Below, one piece after another: positions 1 through 4,998 of a stretch of DNA of 5,001 bases; the first letter of the stretch is position 1; every line of letters begins with the position of its first letter. A program made the position numbers and the translations under genes. The notes under the pieces are model-generated. The model did not search any database. It was not told the DNA's origin and saw nothing but the letters and a program-made list of their open reading frames with translations. The DNA is from Prevotellaceae bacterium UBA2718 (GTDB taxonomy: Bacteria; Bacteroidota; Bacteroidia; Bacteroidales; Bacteroidaceae): contig DEKQ01000154.1 in NCBI GenBank assembly GCA_002353975.1, positions 1-5,001 of the forward strand, read 5' to 3'.

Positions 1-72
1 GTGAGACACATCGCCTCCTATGCAAAGCAGCGAAATCACAGTTTAGTTATATCAGTCAGCATTAGGAAATGA
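1..72 (+). CDS. C-terminal end of an upstream gene (partial; possibly an outer-membrane beta-barrel)
   Basis: Frame 1 is open from the window edge to a TGA at 70-72 and gives 23 residues ending HSLVISVSIRK. The stop shares four bases (ATGA, 69-72) with the start of the next gene, a usual sign of an operon junction with translational coupling. The tail alternates hydrophobic and polar residues and ends in basic ones, as the last strand of Bacteroidetes outer-membrane barrels often does, but the piece is too short to assign a family. Frame 3 is also open from the edge and ends with TAG at 63-65, so it is a possible competitor. I prefer frame 1 because of the ATGA overlap and the strand-like tail. 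No Bacteroidetes-type promoter is visible in these 72 bases, which agrees with the next gene being read from an upstream promoter. Confidence 0.4.
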   Translation: MRHIASYAKQRNHSLVISVSIRK

Positions 73-2162
73 ATAAATTCTTCACTCTTCACTTTTCACT
101 CTTCACTCTCCTTCTTGCATGGGCAGGCACAGCATCAGCGCAGGACGAGGAAATCATGGCACGCGTGAAAGAGTATTACGCCAAGGTGCCGCAGGAGAAG
201 ATATACGTACACACCGACAAGGCGTGCTATGCCTCAGGGGACACTATATGGTACAGGGCCCACCTGGTGGATGCTGCCACCAACAAGCCCGTCAGCCGGT
301 CACGGTTCGTCAACATTGAGCTCTATGACCGCAGCGCGGACAGTCTCGTGGACCGTCAGATAGTGAAATGCGACTCTGACGGGGTGTTCGCCAACGCCCT
401 CCTGCTGCCCAGAAGGCTGAGCAGCGGGCTATACACGCTGGTGGCATACACACAATGGATGCGTAATTTCGGTGCCGAAGGTTTCTTCTACAAACCGCTA
501 CTCATATTGGGTAAGGAGCCACTGCGCGCCCCTCACCCCTCTTCCATCACCTCTCCCTCAGCCCCTTCCCTCGTGCCCCGCGATGGAATCGCGGGGGTCT
601 CCCCCACCCTGAACGCCTATCAGCGGGGCAATTACATCTACATCCCCACCCCGGCAGGGAGCACAGAGGACGACCTTATCGTGGCCTACGGGAGCGGACA
701 GATAATGACATTCACCCCGCAGCAGGGCAAGGTGAACCGCTTAGATGCCAGCAAGTTCGGCGGCGGCAGCATCCACATAGCGCTGGTGAAGGCAGACTCG
801 CTGACGGTCATCGCCGAGCAATCTCTGCTGCTGAAGGACACCGACCTACCGACGGTGCACATCAGCGGCACGGCAACGACAGAGGCCAAGAGCCCCATGA
901 CGGTGGATATCAGCATGACAAATGCCGACGGAAGCCCGCTCAAGGCTATCTGCTCAGTCTCCGTCACCGACTACGACGTAGTGAAGCCCGACACCTTACA
1001 GCCCGACATAAAGGCATATCTGCGTCAGACATCAGAGAGGGCACTGTCCGGCCCTGTGCTCCAGGATATGTTGACGGGCAACTATCCCGCCATACAATAC
1101 GGTTTTCAGACCAACCAGACCATTACGGGCAGCATCCAGGGCACGTGGCGCAAGCACCTGAAGAACCCGAAGCTGCTGTTTGTCAACACACACCTGGGGC
1201 AACAGTATGAGTTTGAGCTGGGTGACAGCAGCCGCTTCTCTGTCATCGTAGATAATCCGGAGAACAGCACCTTCGTACTGCAAGGGGCGCGTAAAAACGG
1301 TAACACTTCGTTCGTGGAGCTTAACATTGACCCGCAGACGTTCCCCCAGCCACAGCTGCCACAGCCCTCCAAGCGGGTGATGGGGCTGAGGGAGGCAAAT
1401 ACATTCGCTGCCCAAGCATTCAGCCAGCAGAAGTATTCCAGCGCCGGCACAATAGAACTGCCTGAGGTTGTCAAGAAATCTGCAAGGAAGAAGACGATGA
1501 ACTACTCTGGAATGGAGGCTGCGCGTAGCCTGCAAGAGGGCGACAGCCGCATAGAACATGCCGTATCCATGCGTGCATTGCTCCATCCATTGGGCATATA
1601 TACAGAAACTATAGACGGTGAAGAACACTTCCGCTACTGGCAGGTAGGCAAATGCTACGTTGACAACTATCATGAGACAGACCACCAGTATGTGCTTAAC
1701 ATACAGCCTACCGACGTGAAATCAATAGAATACTTCACTCCTAACGACCCGCGAAACACCCTCTTTGGTGTCAGGGCAGACGAACGCGGGTTCGTTCCAG
1801 GCGTGCTGTTCATCTTCCTGAAAGACGGCTCTGAGTACCTGCGCAAATCCACGCAAAAAGACGCTCTCTCTATTGCAAAGGTGCAGCAACTGGGCTACCG
1901 CTATCCACGGGAGTTCTATTCACCGCAGTATCCCGATGCCGACAAGACGCAATACACCCGTCCTGACCACCGCACCACCCTCTACTGGAATCCGAAGGTG
2001 GCTACCGACGAGGCTGGCCACGCCTCTGTCACGTTCTATTCTTCCGACGTGTCAAAGCAGTATCTCGTCACCATTGAGGGCGTAGCAGCCGACGGCACGA
2101 TAATAAGTCAGCAGAAAGTGATAAGCCCCCCTCCAACTCCCCCCTTGGGTGGAGGGTTCTGA
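69..2162 (+). CDS. Exported MG2-domain-like protein of the Bacteroidetes type, with a degenerate TonB-plug-like region
   Basis: This 697-residue protein has a type I signal peptide: short n-region MNK, hydrophobic residues 4-19, and an ASA-Q site with cleavage likely after A24. There is no lipobox cysteine. Residues about 40-148 carry the signature PQEKIYVHTDKACYASGDTIWYRA, which resembles the macroglobulin MG2 fold found in many large secreted Bacteroidetes proteins. Residues about 250-420 look like further beta-rich modules. Residues about 495-590 resemble a worn TonB plug (DVKSIEYF, then TLFGVRADERG and GVLFIFLKDGSE). Residues 635-685 form a final beta domain (TTLYWNPKVATDEAGHASVTFY). The role of this family is not firmly known; a periplasmic or outer-membrane position is inferred. 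The start at 69 follows from the signal peptide and the ATGA overlap. Oddly, the signal peptide, the linker near residues 153-178 and the tail SPPPTPPLGGGF are encoded by repeat-like DNA. The next gene is convergent. Confidence 0.85.
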   Translation: MNKFFTLHFSLFTLLLAWAGTASAQDEEIMARVKEYYAKVPQEKIYVHTDKACYASGDTIWYRAHLVDAATNKPVSRSRFVNIELYDRSADSLVDRQIVKCDSDGVFANALLLPRRLSSGLYTLVAYTQWMRNFGAEGFFYKPLLILGKEPLRAPHPSSITSPSAPSLVPRDGIAGVSPTLNAYQRGNYIYIPTPAGSTEDDLIVAYGSGQIMTFTPQQGKVNRLDASKFGGGSIHIALVKADSLTVIAEQSLLLKDTDLPTVHISGTATTEAKSPMTVDISMTNADGSPLKAICSVSVTDYDVVKPDTLQPDIKAYLRQTSERALSGPVLQDMLTGNYPAIQYGFQTNQTITGSIQGTWRKHLKNPKLLFVNTHLGQQYEFELGDSSRFSVIVDNPENSTFVLQGARKNGNTSFVELNIDPQTFPQPQLPQPSKRVMGLREANTFAAQAFSQQKYSSAGTIELPEVVKKSARKKTMNYSGMEAARSLQEGDSRIEHAVSMRALLHPLGIYTETIDGEEHFRYWQVGKCYVDNYHETDHQYVLNIQPTDVKSIEYFTPNDPRNTLFGVRADERGFVPGVLFIFLKDGSEYLRKSTQKDALSIAKVQQLGYRYPREFYSPQYPDADKTQYTRPDHRTTLYWNPKVATDEAGHASVTFYSSDVSKQYLVTIEGVAADGTIISQQKVISPPPTPPLGGGF
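81..108 (+). repeat. Four tandem TTCACTC heptamers inside the signal-peptide codons
   Basis: Units lie at 81-87 (TTCACTC), 88-94 (TTCACTT), 95-101 (TTCACTC) and 102-108 (TTCACTC). Because 7 is not a multiple of 3, the unit is read in all three frames in turn and gives only F, T, L, H and S, with no stop. This makes most of the hydrophobic core of the signal peptide (residues 5-14). Similar TTCACTC arrays are familiar from gaps between genes in Bacteroidales; this is recalled, not searched. Gain of one unit would move the reading to a frame that stops at 317-319; loss of one unit would lead to a TGA at 166-168. Confidence 0.85.
527..601 (+). repeat. C-rich tract plus perfect 9-bp inverted repeat inside the exported-protein gene
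   Basis: Positions 527-572 are almost pure pyrimidine with many C runs. They are followed by an inverted repeat with arms CCCCGCGAT (576-584) and ATCGCGGGG (588-596) around the three-base loop GGA. The encoded residues, about 153-178, are low in complexity (many P and S, then VPRDGIAGVSP) and sit between the MG2-like domain and the next module, as an inserted linker would. The 13-mer AGCCCCTTCCCTC at 560-572 recurs in inverted orientation at 2267-2279 in the intergenic repeat cluster, which supports a shared repeat origin. Confidence 0.7.
2125..2156 (+). repeat. GC-rich imperfect palindrome forming the 3' end of the exported-protein gene
   Basis: Arms CCCTCCA (2129-2135) and TGGAGGG (2150-2156) pair perfectly over 7 bp around a C-rich centre. 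The element supplies most of the codons for the C-terminal residues SPPPTPPLGGGF; the stop TGA at 2160-2162 lies just after its right arm. I recognise this CCCTCC...GGAGGG type as a common intergenic repeat in Bacteroidales. It could fold as an RNA hairpin but has no T-run after it, so I do not call it a terminator. Confidence 0.75.
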
Positions 2163-2190
2163 ACCACGAATTACACGAATTACACGAAAA
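2163..2190 (+). repeat. Tandem 9-mer CACGAATTA, about 2.7 copies
   Basis: Units start at 2165, 2174 and 2183 (the last is cut short as CACGAA). The block begins directly after the stop codon of the upstream gene. On the opposite strand it translates as the FRVIRVIRG string that often appears in spurious Bacteroidetes protein predictions, so a coding call there would be false. Its function is unknown; the family is recalled as a widespread intergenic repeat. Confidence 0.8.
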
Positions 2191-2196
2191 CTGTTC

Positions 2197-2223
2197 CTTG
2201 GATTTTTCACTTGGATTTTTTCA
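2197..2223 (+). repeat. Direct repeat CTTGGATTTTTCA, two copies
   Basis: The first copy is at 2197-2209 and the second at 2210-2223; the second has one extra T. The copies are directly adjacent. The T-runs might help end transcription of the upstream gene after the GC-rich palindrome at 2125-2156, but they lie about 45 bases past it, too far for a standard intrinsic terminator. Confidence 0.7.
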
Positions 2224-2239
2224 TGTACGATGTCCACCT

Positions 2240-2280
2240 ATAGCCTCCCAAACTGGGGGGCTATCAGAGGGAAGGGGCTA
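2240..2280 (+). repeat. Inverted repeat with 10-bp stem, followed by GAGGGAAGGGGCT
   Basis: Arms ATAGCCTCCC (2240-2249) and GGGGGGCTAT (2255-2264) pair over ten positions with one G-T wobble around the loop AAACT. The flank at 2267-2279 is GAGGGAAGGGGCT, the exact reverse complement of 560-572 inside the exported-protein gene. The hairpin sits between two convergent genes and may act as a two-way transcription barrier, but neither side has a T-run directly after the stem. I therefore class it as a repeat. Confidence 0.75.
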
Positions 2281-2313
2281 ATTTTGCATTATGCATTATT
2301 AATTTTGAATTAA
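2280..2313 (+). repeat. AT-rich GCATTAT repeat and TTAATT inverted repeat
   Basis: GCATTAT occurs twice (2286-2292 and 2293-2299), followed by an AT-only inverted repeat, TTAATT (2299-2304) and AATTAA (2308-2313), around TTG. It ends 3 bases before the stop codon of the minus-strand gene. GCATTATGCATTATTAATT strings are a familiar intergenic motif in Bacteroidales (recalled). The stem is too weak to support a firm terminator call. Confidence 0.65.
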
Positions 2314-2316
2314 AAC

Positions 2317-3837
2317 TCAGCTATGCAGGTCCAAGGCAAAACGTGTGCCCTTGGAGAATTGCGGATCAATATCGAGGTTTCCGTTCATCAGTATCGCCAT
2401 CTGCCTGCAAATGGGCAGACCCAGTCCGTCGCCCTTCGTGAGGTCCTGTATGGCACGGAACGGTTTGAACACCTCTGCCCGCTGCTCTTCCGGAATAACG
2501 TCACCGGTATTTGAAACAAGGAACTGATGCGAGTGTGCACCGCGCTTCTTGTACTCCAGCCAGATGGTTCCGCCCTCGGGAGTGTATTCGGCGGCATTCT
2601 GCAGCAGGTGAGAAAGGATGTGGGACACGTATTCGCGATTGAGCGGAGCGGTCATCTTGGGCGCATTGACATGGAGAGTCACGCCGCCTTTCACCTTATT
2701 GCGTATCTCGTCCATCAGCCCTTCGCAGAAGGACGGTATAGGTGTGTCCTCCACTTCCACTTTCTTTCCTGCCTGGCCCTCCAGGTCTGAGAGCGTCTGA
2801 ATATGCTCCGTAAAGTCCTTCAGAGCCTTCACTTCGGGTTTGCCGGTGTCCAGCTTGCTGATGGCTGGCGCCATCTGTGCCGAGATATTGCTGATGAACT
2901 GCGCCTTCTGGGCATTGTTTTCGTTTATCGCATCTATTGTCTTCTTTTGCCTGCGCGAGAGGAGGATATACCTCATCAGTACAAGTATGCAGGCTACGAG
3001 TGCCGTGGCTAATACTGCAGCCAGTGTGCTGAGTCCCATTATTAACGCCATGCGGGCCGAGAGGGAGCTGTCTTTCTCGGCTATGGAGGCCTCATTCTCT
3101 GCTATCTGTTTCTTCAGCGCAGCCTGGGCGTCGGCTGCTTTCATTGCGTTCGTAGAGTCCTTCCACGCTATGTAGCTGCTGTATGACTGTGCCACCATGC
3201 CGGCGTTGTTGCTGCGGCGTCCGTTGGCGATGAGGGTCTTATAGACTTCCTCCACCTTGTCATACTCCTTCTGTGCGGTGAGTTTTGCCGCCATCTCCTT
3301 GAAGACGGCGTTTCCCTTCTCGTTTTGTCCGAAGGTATAGTAGTATATGGCCTTATTGTAGAGCAGGTCATTCTTTAATGCCTCATCACCGGACGTGCGT
3401 GCCTCGGCATCCATGATGTTCAGCTGGTCCAGGGCACTGGCCCCTTTCCTCAGCCTGACATACATATTCATGCGCTCCTTGGTGGTCTGATAGCTCAGGG
3501 CTGCCTTGTCGCTGCCGCTGATTTTCTGTGCCCTGATCTGCTGGTCTATATTGCGCAACAGGTCAAACGCCTCTTTGTAGGCATTCTCCTTGTAGTAGAG
3601 TTCCGTTGCCTTGACGCCACACTGTACCGCTGACTTCATGTCGCCCTTGCCGACGTAATCCTCGTATGCCATCATATAGTATGAGCGTGCACTGGCTTTG
3701 TGTCCCGCAGTCAGTTCTGTTTTTGCCTTCTGATGGAGGCTGCTGATATCTGTACTGCTCTGAGATTGAGTCTGTGGCTGAGCCGCGAGAGCTGCCGCAA
3801 AGGCGACAGCGATAATCAAGTTTGTTAACCTTAACAT
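2317..3837 (-). CDS. TPR-containing membrane sensor with histidine-kinase-like domain lacking the phospho-acceptor His
   Basis: Using the ATG at 3837, the product has 506 residues. A signal peptide or first membrane segment spans residues 1-19 (MLRLTNLIIAVAFAAALAA). Residues about 30-230 are helical and TPR-like, probably periplasmic. A coiled-coil-like stalk (about 233-262) leads into a membrane segment at about 263-292. The cytoplasmic part has FISNISAQMAPAI at 314-326 where active kinases have F..N.SHE.RTPL, so A320 replaces the histidine. The ATPase part keeps the N box (LLQNAAEYTPEGG, N414), the F box (VFKPF, 456-460) and G2 (GDGLGL, 469-474), but G1 reads NTGDV (443-447) instead of DxGxG. 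ATP binding may survive or be weak; autophosphorylation at the usual site is not expected. No response regulator lies nearby. An ATG at 3867 would extend the frame, but it overlaps the predicted -7 box and should be upstream of the transcript start. Confidence 0.85.
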   Translation of the reverse strand: MLRLTNLIIAVAFAAALAAQPQTQSQSSTDISSLHQKAKTELTAGHKASARSYYMMAYEDYVGKGDMKSAVQCGVKATELYYKENAYKEAFDLLRNIDQQIRAQKISGSDKAALSYQTTKERMNMYVRLRKGASALDQLNIMDAEARTSGDEALKNDLLYNKAIYYYTFGQNEKGNAVFKEMAAKLTAQKEYDKVEEVYKTLIANGRRSNNAGMVAQSYSSYIAWKDSTNAMKAADAQAALKKQIAENEASIAEKDSSLSARMALIMGLSTLAAVLATALVACILVLMRYILLSRRQKKTIDAINENNAQKAQFISNISAQMAPAISKLDTGKPEVKALKDFTEHIQTLSDLEGQAGKKVEVEDTPIPSFCEGLMDEIRNKVKGGVTLHVNAPKMTAPLNREYVSHILSHLLQNAAEYTPEGGTIWLEYKKRGAHSHQFLVSNTGDVIPEEQRAEVFKPFRAIQDLTKGDGLGLPICRQMAILMNGNLDIDPQFSKGTRFALDLHS

Positions 3838-3864
3838 AATTGTGTATTTTTGCTTTTGTGCATG

Positions 3865-3896
3865 CAAAAGTAGGAAAAATCTTTGACACGTACAAA
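3865..3896 (-). promoter_or_regulatory. Bacteroidetes-type promoter for the kinase-like gene
   Basis: On the minus strand, TTTG (3896-3893) is followed by a 20-base spacer and TACTTTTG (3872-3865), a full match to the -7 consensus TAnnTTTG. Transcription would start near 3858-3860, about 21 bases before the ATG at 3837. This excludes the earlier in-frame ATG at 3867 as a start codon for this transcript. Confidence 0.7.
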
Positions 3897-3925
3897 AAAA
3901 AGTCTTCTTTTCTTGAAAATATCAT

Positions 3926-3933
3926 TACCTTTG
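3926..3933 (+). promoter_or_regulatory. Bacteroidetes-type -7 element for the YgjP-like/Nudix unit
   Basis: TACCTTTG matches TAnnTTTG exactly and is followed by CACTCGC, a usual look for the start region of Bacteroidetes promoters. A good TTTG -33 box is not seen at the expected distance; the T-rich stretch at 3903-3914 is the only candidate. Transcription would begin near 3940 and leave a leader of about 48 bases. AGGA at 3977-3980, seven bases before the ATG at 3988, may serve as a weak ribosome binding site. Together with the minus-strand promoter this makes a compact divergent control region. Confidence 0.6.
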
Positions 3934-3987
3934 CACTCGCATTTCTTAGTACAGCGGAATATACTTGCCCCCTATCAGGAAAAACCA

Positions 3988-4533
3988 ATGGCTATACAAC
4001 TGACATACAGACGAACCAACAGGCTGTCGATGCGTATCGTGAAAAATGGCGATGTCCACGTATCGGCACCTGTCGGTATGCCCAAAAGCGAGATAGAGGC
4101 ATTCATAATCAGGCACGAAGACTGGATACTCAAAGCCCGGAAGAAGATGGCAGAGCGACAAGCACAACGCGCAGCATTCTATAATCAGCTGCCGCTGACC
4201 ACGAAGGCACAGAAGGCAGAGGCGGCGGAGAGACTGCAGGCGATGATAGAGCCGTTGGTGGAGAAATATGCGAGGGTCATGGGAGTGAGGCCGTCAGCCA
4301 TTCGTTACAGGCCTATGGTGTCACGATGGGGCGTATGCAACATCAGGAACCGCAGCATCTGCTACTCCACATACCTGCTCCTCTTGCCCGACTGGTGCGT
4401 AGAGCATGTGGTGGTGCATGAGCTGTGTCATCTGTTGGAGCCCAGCCATAATGCGCGTTTCCACAAACTCATGGACAAATACTATCCACTGTGGAGAGAA
4501 GCTAAGAGAGAAACAAGAAATCACACATCATAA
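3988..4533 (+). CDS. YgjP-like (DUF45) metallopeptidase-fold protein, HExxH
   Basis: The product has 181 residues. The N-terminal part fits the family pattern: NRLSMRIVKNGDVHVSAP (11-28), then a helix with EAFIIRHEDWI (37-47). Residues 112-117 read SRWGVC, matching the SRWGSC-type motif. The zinc-site motif is HELCH (144-148) followed after five residues by H154, giving H144, H148 and H154 as likely ligands and E145 as the catalytic residue. The C-terminal FHKLMDKYYPLW is also typical. No signal peptide is seen, so it should be cytoplasmic. The E. coli relative YgjP has been described as a slow UTP pyrophosphatase (from memory); whether this protein is a peptidase or acts on nucleotides is open. 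The frame extends upstream to a TTG at 3883, but that lies ahead of the predicted -7 box and encodes residues unlike the family, so I chose the ATG at 3988. The Nudix gene follows after 2 bases. Confidence 0.85.
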   Translation: MAIQLTYRRTNRLSMRIVKNGDVHVSAPVGMPKSEIEAFIIRHEDWILKARKKMAERQAQRAAFYNQLPLTTKAQKAEAAERLQAMIEPLVEKYARVMGVRPSAIRYRPMVSRWGVCNIRNRSICYSTYLLLLPDWCVEHVVVHELCHLLEPSHNARFHKLMDKYYPLWREAKRETRNHTS

Positions 4534-4535
4534 CC

Positions 4536-4919
4536 ATGAAGAGAATAGAAGTAGTAGCAGCAATCATTCGCAAAGACGGCAAAATCTTCGCCACGCAACG
4601 CGGGTATGGCGAATGGCAAGACTGGTGGGAGTTTCCTGGTGGTAAGATAGAAGCCGGTGAAACGCCCGAAGAGGCTTTGCGACGTGAGATACGTGAAGAA
4701 CTCTCAACAGAAATTGGCATCGACAGATTCCTCTGCACCGTAGAGTATGACTATCCCGCCTTCCATCTCACTATGCACTGCTACCTCTGCTCGCTTCTGT
4801 CAGACACCATACACCTCAACGAACACGAAGCCGCAAAATGGCTCACAAAGAAACAGCTCAACACCGTAAAATGGCTCCCAGCCGACAAGGCGATACTGGA
4901 GAAAGAACTCTATAATTGA
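4536..4919 (+). CDS. Nudix hydrolase, MutT/NudG-like (deoxy)nucleoside triphosphate pyrophosphohydrolase
   Basis: The product has 127 residues, close to the usual length of MutT-like enzymes, which cleave (d)NTPs to NMP and pyrophosphate and often clear oxidised nucleotides such as 8-oxo-dGTP. The Nudix box spans residues 36-58: G36, E42, then R50-E51-I-R-E54-E55, so the metal-binding glutamates are present. The conserved glycine after EE is S57 (EELSTEI); I recall EELDTEI-type variants in close relatives, so activity is expected. The preceding WWEFPGGKIEAGE and the later HEAAKWL (97-103) and WLPADKAILEKL-like end (113-124) fit the MutT/NudG branch; the exact substrate cannot be told from sequence. 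The ATG lies 2 bases after the stop of the YgjP-like gene and has no clear ribosome binding site, which suggests translational coupling within one transcript. Confidence 0.9.
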   Translation: MKRIEVVAAIIRKDGKIFATQRGYGEWQDWWEFPGGKIEAGETPEEALRREIREELSTEIGIDRFLCTVEYDYPAFHLTMHCYLCSLLSDTIHLNEHEAAKWLTKKQLNTVKWLPADKAILEKELYN

Positions 4920-4925
4920 TTCAAC

Positions 4926-4948
4926 TTTCGCAAGCTTTGCTTGCAAAG
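4926..4948 (+). terminator. Hairpin just after the Nudix gene, possible terminator
   Basis: Arms GCAAGC (4930-4935) and GCTTGC (4939-4944) pair perfectly around TTT, and weaker outer pairs extend the stem past one C-A mismatch. It begins 7 bases after the stop codon. No T-run follows on the plus strand, so it may be a processing or stabilising hairpin or a repeat rather than an intrinsic terminator. Confidence 0.4.
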
Positions 4949-4998
4949 GAGTAGGAAGGAGTTAGAAGGAGTAGGAGGGATGCCAGCAAGGACATCCT
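4946..4998 (+). repeat. 10-bp tandem repeat AAGGAGTWRG and adjoining inverted repeat
   Basis: Three units at 4946-4955, 4956-4965 and 4966-4975 read AAGGAGTAGG, AAGGAGTTAG and AAGGAGTAGG. An inverted repeat follows with arms GGATG (4978-4982) and CATCC (4993-4997). AAGGAGTTAG arrays are familiar intergenic elements in Bacteroidales (recalled). The AAGGAG units resemble Shine-Dalgarno sequences, but no start codon with a usable frame follows in the window. The element may continue past the window end. Confidence 0.7.

Noticed and set aside
1032..1685. 217-codon open frame on the minus strand inside the exported-protein gene
   Set aside because: It lies wholly within a well-supported plus-strand gene and its product shows no recognisable motif or domain. 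Long antisense frames are expected in GC-moderate coding DNA.
2052..2237. 61-codon minus-strand frame with FRVIRVIRG
   Set aside because: The string is the translation of the CACGAATTA tandem repeat and the rest is antisense to the upstream gene; this is a known type of false gene in Bacteroidetes.
2125..2313. CRISPR array or insertion-sequence remnant in the convergent gap
   Set aside because: There are no evenly spaced repeats with unique spacers, no transposase fragment and no target-site duplication; the repeats differ from one another in type and length.
2840..3175. 111-codon plus-strand frame antisense to the kinase-like gene
   Set aside because: Its hydrophobic part mirrors the membrane segment of the real minus-strand gene, and no promoter or family match is visible.
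3838..3867. Ten-residue N-terminal extension of the kinase-like gene from ATG at 3867
   Set aside because: That ATG overlaps the -7 box, and it would place a charged stretch ahead of a good signal peptide that starts at the ATG at 3837.
3883..3987. N-terminal extension of the YgjP-like gene from TTG at 3883
   Set aside because: The TTG lies before the predicted -7 element at 3926-3933, and the extra 35 residues do not resemble the family; the ATG at 3988 begins the conserved part.
3563..3988. 141-codon minus-strand frame overlapping the start of the kinase-like gene
   Set aside because: It runs out of frame through the kinase-like gene and through the divergent promoter region, with no coherent domain.
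3840..4184. 114-codon plus-strand frame overlapping the YgjP-like gene
   Set aside because: It starts inside the control region and is out of frame with the well-supported YgjP-like gene; the product has no family features.
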